Program-made: the position numbers and the translations under genes
Shown here: positions 44,165 to 52,053 of the stretch, in pieces
Layout: each line of letters opens with the position of its first letter
How positions within the stretch are numbered: position 1 is the first letter of the stretch
Notes under the pieces: model-generated
The model's database searches: none
What the model was told of the DNA's origin: nothing
Seen by the model: the letters and a program-made list of their open reading frames with translations, nothing else
NCBI RefSeq assembly: GCF_900142565.1
Contig: NZ_FRBH01000011.1
Span: 62,001-126,000 of the forward strand
Direction of reading: 5' to 3'
Length of the DNA: 64,000 nt
Source: Chishuiella changwenlii
Lineage (GTDB): Bacteria > Bacteroidota > Bacteroidia > Flavobacteriales > Weeksellaceae

Positions 44165-46297
44165 TTAGTAATTAACTGTAAAACCTAAAGTATAATATCG
44201 TCCATTTCCTCTGGCATATTCATTATTTCTTGCCATTAACATAGAAGAGCTTGTATAATAAGTTTTATTAAATAGATTTTCTATTCCTAAACTTATTCTC
44301 ATATTGTTCATTTTATAATTAGATGATAAATTAAATAAATCTATTGGAGATACTTTTCCCTCTCCTTCTTTGTAAACAAGATTTCCACTATTATTAAGCA
44401 CTGGATGAAATCTATTTCTTTCTTGGGTATGTGTATACATTAAATTAACAGTAAAATTATCTACAGGAGTGATTGTTGTAAATAAGGTAAGTTTAGGAGC
44501 TGGTATACTTAATCCTGACATATAATCATCATATGTTGACGAACCTTCGGATTTCAACTTTCCTTCTAAATAAGAATAACTTCCTCCAACAAAAACATAT
44601 TTATTGATTTTGGTATCTGCTTGAACTTCTAATCCTTGTATTAACTGTGGGTTTCTAACTACTTTCCAAAAGCCATCATCACCAGCAGCTAAATCGCTTC
44701 CTAATTTAGAGTGTGACCAATAATAGGCAAATTTTAAATTAATTTTTTTAGCAATCTTACTCGTAAAACCAACTTCGTAATTAGTTGTTGCTACTGGATC
44801 AGTTTCTATTTTAGAAACAACATCCGCATTGGCTGTTCTAAGAACTCTACCCAAATCGAAAATAGCAAAACCTTGTGAAAAAGAAACATAAGGATTAAAC
44901 TCTTTTGCTACATGATATTGTAATAACGTATTAAATGTTGGTTTTTCATAACTAAGATTTCCTCCTTCTATCGAAACCCATTCTTGATTTGCTCTAGTTG
45001 GTATGGTTTTATAATTTGGTACTTTAACCAAAATATTATCATATCTAACCCCTGCTTTCAAACTGAATTTATGATAGAAATTAGTTACTGTTTGTAAAAA
45101 TACGGCTGAATTATATGCTTTTAATTTTGGTACCCATAGACGACCATCTACAAGAGGTTGACTTGTTTCATCTAACATAAAATCTCCTCCATATAAAACA
45201 GACATTTTAATGTCTTTAGATAGATTTAGTGCTGATAAAAAATTTAATCTAGCTCCATACTTTTCTGCTTTTATAGCAGCTTGACCTCCTGTTTCTTCCC
45301 ATCTTGGACTTCTAGGATTATTTGCTCTATAATCAAAAATAGTGTATAAGTTTTGTGTGTATAAAGACAAATCTAAATTGGTATTTTTAAAAATATCTTT
45401 ACTAATAAACTTTACATATGCATTATGATTATATCTTGTACCTTCATTAACTGCTCTAACATCTTTTTCTCCAACTATTCCGATTCTTGGTGATTGAAGG
45501 TACTTACCTTCTGCAGCAATTAAATCAGTATCTTGTTCACTAGAAAAATAATTGTACATAGCTTCTATACGTGTGTTAGTTGAAAAGTTATAACCAACTT
45601 TTGCCATAATACTTTTCGCCATTACATCGCTTAAACCATATCTTGGTGAAATAAATTTTCTTTCACCATCTACTCCTCTTCCTGTTGTAACAATTCCTCC
45701 ATTTACTAAATAATCAAACTTATTCACTTTTCCATAAAATTGCTGATTAAGTTTATATCCAAATGCATGGTCACCTTGTTTAAATCTTGCATCTGTAATT
45801 CCTATAGATGTTTCTCCATTAAATAATCTGTCTGTATTATTTTTTTTAGTTACAAAATTTACAACTCCTCCAATAGCTCCGGAACCATAAAGCGAACTTG
45901 CTCCTTCTATAACTTCTATACGTTCTATTGCGAAAGGACTTATAGAACGTATATCTCTATCTGTATTTCTTAATGGTGTTGATTGGGGAATACCATCTAT
46001 CATAATCAACATTTGTCGACCACGCATTGTTTGAGACCTATTACTTGTCGTGTTAGAACTTAATCCTATTGATGGAACTGCTAAGCCCAATATAACAGAC
46101 ATATCTGGATTTGACATAGCTAAAGATTCTATTGTTTCCTTGGAAACTACAATAACAGAGCTAGAAGAGTTTTTTACAATTTCTGGAATTCTAGTTGTTT
46201 CAACTACTGTTTCATTTAACTCTAAGTTTTCTGATTCTTGTGCATGAATTTGAGATGTAATTTGTAGTAATAATAGTAAAATTAGTTTTTTCTTCAT
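44165..46297 (-). CDS. TonB-dependent outer-membrane receptor
   Basis: The protein has 710 residues. A signal peptide (ending SQIHA) is followed by a plug domain (residues ~25-150: ETVVETTRIPEIVKNSSSS, then MIDGIPQSTPLR, then IERIEVIEGASSLYGSGAIG). A 22-strand barrel of about 550 residues follows, ending in an aromatic residue pattern (GRYYTLGFTVNY). Size and plug fit siderophore or haem receptors. There is no carboxypeptidase-like SusC extension, so it is not a polysaccharide SusC. A -7 box with an overlapping palindrome lies upstream, and an AraC gene precedes it on the same strand, which suggests ligand- or iron-controlled expression. Confidence 0.92.
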   Translation of the reverse strand: MKKKLILLLLLQITSQIHAQESENLELNETVVETTRIPEIVKNSSSSVIVVSKETIESLAMSNPDMSVILGLAVPSIGLSSNTTSNRSQTMRGRQMLIMIDGIPQSTPLRNTDRDIRSISPFAIERIEVIEGASSLYGSGAIGGVVNFVTKKNNTDRLFNGETSIGITDARFKQGDHAFGYKLNQQFYGKVNKFDYLVNGGIVTTGRGVDGERKFISPRYGLSDVMAKSIMAKVGYNFSTNTRIEAMYNYFSSEQDTDLIAAEGKYLQSPRIGIVGEKDVRAVNEGTRYNHNAYVKFISKDIFKNTNLDLSLYTQNLYTIFDYRANNPRSPRWEETGGQAAIKAEKYGARLNFLSALNLSKDIKMSVLYGGDFMLDETSQPLVDGRLWVPKLKAYNSAVFLQTVTNFYHKFSLKAGVRYDNILVKVPNYKTIPTRANQEWVSIEGGNLSYEKPTFNTLLQYHVAKEFNPYVSFSQGFAIFDLGRVLRTANADVVSKIETDPVATTNYEVGFTSKIAKKINLKFAYYWSHSKLGSDLAAGDDGFWKVVRNPQLIQGLEVQADTKINKYVFVGGSYSYLEGKLKSEGSSTYDDYMSGLSIPAPKLTLFTTITPVDNFTVNLMYTHTQERNRFHPVLNNSGNLVYKEGEGKVSPIDLFNLSSNYKMNNMRISLGIENLFNKTYYTSSSMLMARNNEYARGNGRYYTLGFTVNY

Positions 46298-46324
46298 TGT
46301 ATGCTTTAAATTATAATTTTAAAG

Positions 46325-46356
46325 CAAATATACCACTATTTAGATTTAATCTAAAT
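46325..46356 (-). promoter_or_regulatory. TonB-receptor promoter with 19-bp palindromic operator
   Basis: The minus strand reads TATATTTG at 46325-46332, 28 nt before the start codon. ATTTAGATTTAATCTAAAT at 46338-46356 is a 7-bp inverted repeat with a 5-nt spacer, placed between the -7 and -33 positions. A repressor bound there would block the promoter. A metal-dependent regulator (Fur or DtxR type) is plausible. Confidence 0.6.
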
Positions 46357-46399
46357 TTTAAACATTTAAGTTATAAAACATAAGAAAAATCACACAGTT

Positions 46400-47290
46400 T
46401 TACGAATGCATAACATAATATTGCTTGCGAAATTGCTCTGGAGTTAAATTGGTATATTTTTTAAAGAATTTTACAAAGTATGATACATCTTGAAAATTTA
46501 ATAGATATGATATCTCTTTTATCGATACATCTTTATTTACAAGTAGACGTTTAGCCTCTAAAATTATTCTACTTCTAATCCATTCGCCCGCAGAAATCCC
46601 AGAAATTTCTTTAGATAAAACATTTAAATGATTAGGTGTTATATGAAGTAATTCGGCGTATTCTTTTGGTAGTTTTTTTGTTTTAAAGTTTTCTTCTATC
46701 AAAGATTGAAAGTGATTAAATATTAAAGATTGACTCTTTAAATGAGATTGATTTTCTTGTTCTAAACTTCTATTAATTTCAATAAACATATTCATTAAAG
46801 AAAATGCTATTTTCAAATTAGAGAAATGATCATTCAATTGATTTTCCTTTATCATCAATTCGAAATAATTGGCTACTCCTTTCTGAATATGCTCTTCGAG
46901 TGTAACAACATGATCATCTACTTTTATAGATTGTAGAAATTTGAATTCTAATAATAAGTTTGAATTGATACCTACCCAATCTAAAAAATTAGTCGAAAAA
47001 TTTACCACATAGCCATCATATCTTTCTTTAAAATACCATTGATGTACTTGTCCAGGTTTCATAAAATACATGGTACCTGCTTTTGCTTCAAATTTTTCAA
47101 AATCAATTAAATGTTCTCCACTCCCCTCTGTAAAAAAAACCAAATGGTAATAATTATGGTTATGTACTTGCTGTAAATGGGGATTACTGTCTACATATCC
47201 TCTAAAACGATCAACGGAAAACAATTCATTTGTATTTTTATCTGCATTAAGGTTACAAATATCAAAAGTGGGAAACAATCGCTTATCCAT
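46400..47290 (-). CDS. AraC-family regulator next to the TonB receptor
   Basis: The protein has 296 residues. The N-terminal cupin-like domain (VHNHNYYHLVFFTEGSGEHL, then YFMKPGQVHQWYF) binds a ligand. The C-terminal helix-turn-helix domain includes YAELLHITPNHLNVLSKEI and ISYLLNFQDVSYFVKFFKKY, ending LTPEQFRKQYY. I chose the ATG at 47290 over a TTG at 47299. It is 102 nt upstream of the receptor gene on the same strand and may control it. Confidence 0.92.
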   Translation of the reverse strand: MDKRLFPTFDICNLNADKNTNELFSVDRFRGYVDSNPHLQQVHNHNYYHLVFFTEGSGEHLIDFEKFEAKAGTMYFMKPGQVHQWYFKERYDGYVVNFSTNFLDWVGINSNLLLEFKFLQSIKVDDHVVTLEEHIQKGVANYFELMIKENQLNDHFSNLKIAFSLMNMFIEINRSLEQENQSHLKSQSLIFNHFQSLIEENFKTKKLPKEYAELLHITPNHLNVLSKEISGISAGEWIRSRIILEAKRLLVNKDVSIKEISYLLNFQDVSYFVKFFKKYTNLTPEQFRKQYYVMHS

Positions 47291-47381
47291 GGAAATCAAA
47301 ATTAATAAAAGGTAAAAATATAGAGAATTTAGTACTTATTGAAATGAAAAATTTTACCTTTAAGGTGCTAGGATAAAAAAA

Positions 47382-48449
47382 ATGGATTTAAAAGAAAAGA
47401 AAATCATCTTACTTTCTCTTGATGGTGGAGGAATTAGAGGAATTATTTCGTGTGTAATTTTAAAATACATCGAAGATAAATTGAAAGAATTACACGATGA
47501 AGACGCAAAAATAGGTGATTATGTAGATTTTATTGCTGGTACAAGTACTGGTGCTCTTATTGCTTCTTTACTTTTAATGCCATCAGATGATCATCCAAAA
47601 AGATCTAAACATTCTATTACAGATGCTTTAAATATTTATCTTGGAGAAGGAAAAAATATTTTTACTAAAACATTCTGGACTATTATTAATAATCCATTAT
47701 CTATCTTAAAAGATAATTTTGCAACAGTTGTATTGGAACAGCAATTGAATTTAGTTTTTGGACAAACAGAATTAAAAGATTTAACTCGTCCATGTGCTAT
47801 TGTTGCTTATGACACTGAACATCAAAAGCCAAAAATATTTAATTCGATAGATGGAATATCTCCTTTTAGAAATTTTTATGTAAAAGATATTTGTAGAGCT
47901 TCTTCTGCTGCTCCTACCTATTTTGAGCCAGCTAAAATAAGTTCTTTTGCCGAACAAGAGTTTTGTTGTATTGATGGTGGTGTGTTTGCAAATAACCCAA
48001 CATTTGTAGGTTTTATAGAAACACATAAAATTAATTTCAGAAAGTATTTTAAAGACGATTTAAAATTTGATGGAATAGCTCCATTACAAGAGTTTGTTGT
48101 TATATCTATAGGAAATGGATCTCGTGCGAAATCTTATAAACATGAAGATTTGAATGGTATCTCTAAATCCAAATGGACAGATCCTTTGGTTGACATTTTT
48201 ATTTCTACTGGTGTTGATATGATTGATACAGAAATGAAAGCAATGTTTTCTTTACTGAAACCAAAACATCATCAAAACTATTATCGTTTTAATCCAGAAA
48301 TTCCAGAATCTGCGATGGATTTAGATAATATTTCTAATAACAACATTAAAACTTTATTAGATGTTGCGAATGATTATGTTTTAAAGAATAAAGAATATTT
48401 AGATGAATTAGTTCAAAAACTAATTTTTAATAAAAGTGAGATTTTGTAA
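47382..48449 (+). CDS. Patatin-like phospholipase
   Basis: The protein has 355 residues, soluble. It has all patatin landmarks: the oxyanion loop LSLDGGGIRGIISCV (residues 12-25), the nucleophile elbow IAGTSTGALIAS (Ser55) and the catalytic Asp in IDGGVFANNP. It would hydrolyse acyl chains from phospholipids. Patatins of this type serve as CBASS effectors in some genomes, but no cyclase or other defence gene is adjacent, so a lipid-turnover role is equally possible. It stands alone. Confidence 0.9.
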   Translation: MDLKEKKIILLSLDGGGIRGIISCVILKYIEDKLKELHDEDAKIGDYVDFIAGTSTGALIASLLLMPSDDHPKRSKHSITDALNIYLGEGKNIFTKTFWTIINNPLSILKDNFATVVLEQQLNLVFGQTELKDLTRPCAIVAYDTEHQKPKIFNSIDGISPFRNFYVKDICRASSAAPTYFEPAKISSFAEQEFCCIDGGVFANNPTFVGFIETHKINFRKYFKDDLKFDGIAPLQEFVVISIGNGSRAKSYKHEDLNGISKSKWTDPLVDIFISTGVDMIDTEMKAMFSLLKPKHHQNYYRFNPEIPESAMDLDNISNNNIKTLLDVANDYVLKNKEYLDELVQKLIFNKSEIL

Positions 48450-48652
48450 GTTACTTTTTGTAAAAAGTACCAAGTAAAAAGTATTATGATTTTAAGCCTA
48501 CTTATATCATACAATTACCTTAACCGCAATTAAGAAAAGATTGCGCAGAGAATAAAGATTAGCTGAAAATTTAAAATTATAGATCATCAACATAATTGGA
48601 TGAGAAATTTAAATACAATTGTACTTTTTACAAAAAAAACTTACATCTTATA

Positions 48653-48698
48653 ATCTTAAGTCTTAAGTCTTAAGTCTTAAATCTTAAATCTTAAATCT
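48653..48698. repeat. Heptanucleotide tandem repeat (RTCTTAA)n
   Basis: Six full 7-nt units (ATCTTAA, three times GTCTTAA, two times ATCTTAA) plus a partial one, in the 259-nt convergent gap 48450-48708. The rest of that gap holds no gene. It is a microsatellite; the unit count may vary between strains. Confidence 0.85.
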
Positions 48699-48708
48699 AA
48701 CTGTAAAA

Positions 48709-49053
48709 CTATGGATTCACTTTAGATCTAACGTAAATAAAAATCTCTAATTTTCTATCAAAATTATAATAATCAATAATGCTTTCGATACAAGCCTGAG
48801 GAGTTTTCACCTCATCATCTTTATGAAAGTCTTTATAATTCCCGTTCGTTAAAGGAATTACATGTTCATTTAACTTTTCTTCCGTTAAATTCTTACGTTC
48901 ACCCATTAAATTGTAAACGTACTCCCTTCCCATTTCATCTGTAAAATTATCTACTTTATAAACTTGGTCTAATTCTGATTCATCATCAATTAGCAAAAAT
49001 AAATAATCTTTGTGGCTGTCTTTTTCAAAAAAAATTCTTCTCATAGCATTCAT
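48709..49053 (-). CDS. Small hypothetical protein
   Basis: The protein has 114 residues, soluble and acidic, with no signal or membrane segment. It starts MNAMRRIFFEKDSHKDYLFL; an internal ATG three codons in is an equally good start. I do not recognise a family. Codon usage is like its neighbours and the frame has normal density of charged and hydrophobic residues, so it looks like a real gene. It stands alone between the heptad repeat and acs. Confidence 0.6.
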   Translation of the reverse strand: MNAMRRIFFEKDSHKDYLFLLIDDESELDQVYKVDNFTDEMGREYVYNLMGERKNLTEEKLNEHVIPLTNGNYKDFHKDDEVKTPQACIESIIDYYNFDRKLEIFIYVRSKVNP

Positions 49054-49161
49054 TGTTTGTATAAAAATAATGAAAAGATTTATTGTTACAACAACTAAAA
49101 AGGAAAGATTTAAGTTAATTTAAAAAAAATTAAAGATTGATTCGTATTTTTTATCAATAAA

Positions 49162-49200
49162 ATAAATCCTTAATTATCTTTATGATAATTAAGGATTTAT
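49162..49200 (-). terminator. Terminator hairpin of acs
   Basis: A perfect 17-bp stem, ATAAATCCTTAATTATC (49162-49178) and its complement (49184-49200), with a TTTAT loop. The T-tract on the minus side is broken by single A bases. Confidence 0.7.
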
Positions 49201-49223
49201 TCGTTTGTAATTGATTAATATTT

Positions 49224-51128
49224 CTAAACTTTACCTTCTTGTATTGTTTTTACAACATCTGGATCTAATAATGTTGATGTATCGCCAAAGTCAGTTTCGT
49301 TACTTGCAATTTTTCTCAAAATTCTTCTCATAATTTTACCACTACGAGTTTTTGGTAAACCTGGTACAAATTGTATTTTATCTGGTTTTGCAATTGCTCC
49401 AATTAAACGAGCTACACCGTTTTTTATTTCAGCTTCTAAATCTGCAGAAGCTTCAAAACCATCTTGTAAAATTACATAAGCGTAAAGAGCATTTCCTTTC
49501 ACATCATGAGGAAAACCAACTACAGCACTTTCTGCAACAGCATCATGCTCATTAATGGCATTTTCTATTGGAGCCGTTCCTAAGTTATGTCCAGATACAA
49601 TAACAACATCATCTACACGACCTGTAATTCTATAATTATCCATTGCATCACGATAAGCACCATCTCCTGTAAAATAATAACCTGGGAAAGTTGAAAAATA
49701 AGTTTCGATGTAACGTTTATGATCTCCATAGATTGTTCTTGCCATAGATGGCCATGGAAATTTGATTGCTAGGCGTCCTTCTGCCTTTTCATTTACTGTT
49801 TCTACTTCTTCTCCTTTTTCATCCATTAAAACGGGCTGAATTCCTGGAAGCGGTAAAGTTGCAAATGTTGGTCTTAATGGTGTAATACCAGCCAAAGGAG
49901 ATATCATAATAGATCCCGTTTCTGTTTGCCACCAAGTATCAACAATTGGACATTTTCCTTTTCCTACATAATCATTTAACCAGTGCCAAGCTTCTTCGTT
50001 AATTGGTTCCCCAACAGATCCTAAAACTTTTAAACTAGATAAGTCATATTTTTCAACATAATCTAACGATTCACGTGCTAACGATCTAACAGCTGTTGGC
50101 GCAGTATAAAAATGTGTTATTCTTAATTTTTCTACAATTTCCCAAAAACGTCCAAAATCTGGATAACTAGGAATTCCTTCAAACATTACAGAAGTAACAC
50201 CACATAATAATGGACCATATATAATATAACTATGCCCTGTAATCCAACCTATATCTGCTGTACACCAATAGATATCATGAGATTTCATCTGAAAAATATT
50301 ATCAAAAGAATAGGCTGTTTCTACCATATAACCTCCACAAGTATGCACCATTCCTTTTGGCTTTCCAGTAGAACCAGATGTATATAAAATGAATAATGGA
50401 TCTTCTGCATCCATAATTTCAGCAGGACAATCATCATTTACTTTATACATTTCATCTATCCAAAATTTATCTCTTCCTCCAACCATAGATGTAGGCTCAA
50501 TTGCTCTTCTGTAAACGATACACGTTTGTACAGAAGGACAATCTTTTAAAGCTTCATCACAAATAGCTTTTAGATTGATAGATTTTGTTCCACGAAAAAC
50601 TTCATTTGCTGTAATTAATATTTTACATTGAGCATCATTAATACGAGAAGCAATTGCAGCTGAAGAAAAACCAGCAAAAACAATAGAATGCACTGCTCCT
50701 ATTCTAGCACAAGCAAGCATTGCTATAGCCAATTCAGGAATCATTGGCATATAGATACAAACTCTATCACCTTTCTGAATTCCATTATTCTTTAAAACAT
50801 TTGCAAATTGACAAACTTTTGAATGTAATTGGCGATAAGTGATACTACGTGTTTCTTCTAAAGGATTGTTAGGTTCCCAAATTAATGCTCTTTTATTTCC
50901 TTTTTTTTCTAAGTGACGATCTAAAATATTTTCGGTGATATTTAATTTACCTCCTTGAAACCATTTAAAATCTGCCTCTTCAAAATTATATTCTAATGTT
51001 TTATTCCATTTCTCTTTCCAAATAAAATTATCTGCAATTTTATTCCAAAATTTCTCTGGATCCTTTACACTCTTTTTATACTCCTTTTTATATTCAGAAA
51101 AAGAATTAATTCTAAAATCATTACTCAT
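49224..51128 (-). CDS. acs: Acetyl-CoA synthetase
   Basis: The protein has 634 residues, normal for AMP-forming Acs, which makes acetyl-CoA from acetate, ATP and CoA. Visible marks: the N-terminal ACAS_N region (FWNKIADNFIWKEKW), the AMP-binding loop LFILYTSGSTGKPKGMVH, WWQTETGSIMI, the hinge YFTGDGAYRD and ITGRVDDVVIVSGHNLGT. The C-terminal lysine motif LPKTRSGKIMRRILRKI is the site of regulatory acetylation in this family. It is monocistronic. Confidence 0.97.
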   Translation of the reverse strand: MSNDFRINSFSEYKKEYKKSVKDPEKFWNKIADNFIWKEKWNKTLEYNFEEADFKWFQGGKLNITENILDRHLEKKGNKRALIWEPNNPLEETRSITYRQLHSKVCQFANVLKNNGIQKGDRVCIYMPMIPELAIAMLACARIGAVHSIVFAGFSSAAIASRINDAQCKILITANEVFRGTKSINLKAICDEALKDCPSVQTCIVYRRAIEPTSMVGGRDKFWIDEMYKVNDDCPAEIMDAEDPLFILYTSGSTGKPKGMVHTCGGYMVETAYSFDNIFQMKSHDIYWCTADIGWITGHSYIIYGPLLCGVTSVMFEGIPSYPDFGRFWEIVEKLRITHFYTAPTAVRSLARESLDYVEKYDLSSLKVLGSVGEPINEEAWHWLNDYVGKGKCPIVDTWWQTETGSIMISPLAGITPLRPTFATLPLPGIQPVLMDEKGEEVETVNEKAEGRLAIKFPWPSMARTIYGDHKRYIETYFSTFPGYYFTGDGAYRDAMDNYRITGRVDDVVIVSGHNLGTAPIENAINEHDAVAESAVVGFPHDVKGNALYAYVILQDGFEASADLEAEIKNGVARLIGAIAKPDKIQFVPGLPKTRSGKIMRRILRKIASNETDFGDTSTLLDPDVVKTIQEGKV

Positions 51129-51167
51129 TATTGTTAATTTTATGGTTTTGAATACACAATATAAAAA

Positions 51168-51199
51168 AAGCGCATTAATTTATCAAATTAACACGCTTA
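51168..51199 (-). terminator. Rho-independent terminator of the M48 peptidase gene
   Basis: AGCGCATTAATTT and AAATTAACACGCT pair with a 2-nt internal mismatch around a short ATC loop. The minus strand then has a run of seven T. Confidence 0.75.
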
Positions 51200-51226
51200 T
51201 ATTTTCAAAATAAATAAATTCCTTTA

Positions 51227-52033
51227 TTATTTTCCTTTATAAGGACTAGCATTGTAATATGCTAATGCAGTAGGAAGAGCTTCTCTAATTTTTGCAATAC
51301 GAGTTGCGTCTGAAGGGTGAGTACTAAAAAAATCATTATTATTTCCAGCACCTCCACTATTAGCAGACATTCTTTCCCAGAAAGAAGTTGCTTGAGATGG
51401 ATCATAACCAGCCATTGCCATTAAATATAAACCTGTAATATCTGCATCTAGCTCCATTTTACGAGAATAGTTTAATAAGACACCTTGACCAGTAACATTA
51501 TAAACTTGTCCAATAGCATTCGCCCATTGAGAGTTAGAAGTTGCTCCACCAAGTATTTGACCTCCATATTGTGCCATTACTGTTTGAGATACTTTTTCTG
51601 CTCCATGTCCTGCTAATGCGTGACCAATTTCGTGTCCTAAAACTACTGCTAATCCAGTTGCATCTTTTGTTACTGGTAAAATACCAGAATAAACTGCAAC
51701 TTTACCACCTGGCATACACCAAGCATTTACTTCATTAGCTTGTAACAATGTAAATTGCCATTGATAACCATCTAACTGAGAAGATATTCCTTTTTGTTTG
51801 TAATATTCTTTTGCTGCATATTCTAAACGCGTACCTACAGTCTGAATCATTTTAGCATCATTTGTTCCTGTTACTACTTTTCCTTCTTTAAGAACTTTAG
51901 AATATTCTGTAAAAGACGAAGGAAACAATTCTGCATTTGAAACCAATGCTAACGACTTGCGTCCAGTTACTGGATTGGTTGCACAAGAAGCTAAAACCAA
52001 TACTCCAGCTAGTGTTAAAAATAATTTTTTCAT
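51227..52033 (-). CDS. M48-family metallopeptidase lipoprotein
   Basis: The protein has 268 residues. A lipoprotein signal (MKKLFLTLAGVLVLASC) is followed by the M48 domain with zinc motif VVLGHEIGHALAGHGAEK, the third ligand Glu in KMELDADITGLYLM, and NAWCMPGGKVAVYSGIL. This resembles the Oma1/LoiP/BepA-type quality-control proteases of the envelope, without a TPR domain. It lies 20 nt after mutS on the same strand, probably in one transcript. Confidence 0.92.
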   Translation of the reverse strand: MKKLFLTLAGVLVLASCATNPVTGRKSLALVSNAELFPSSFTEYSKVLKEGKVVTGTNDAKMIQTVGTRLEYAAKEYYKQKGISSQLDGYQWQFTLLQANEVNAWCMPGGKVAVYSGILPVTKDATGLAVVLGHEIGHALAGHGAEKVSQTVMAQYGGQILGGATSNSQWANAIGQVYNVTGQGVLLNYSRKMELDADITGLYLMAMAGYDPSQATSFWERMSANSGGAGNNNDFFSTHPSDATRIAKIREALPTALAYYNASPYKGK

Positions 52034-52053
52034 ATTAATTTAAGTTTATAAGT

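Noticed and set aside
47382..48449. CBASS defence system
   Set aside because: There is a patatin-like gene but no CD-NTase, ubiquitin-like or other CBASS gene next to it.
48653..48698. CRISPR array
   Set aside because: The units are 7 nt long and contiguous, with no spacers.
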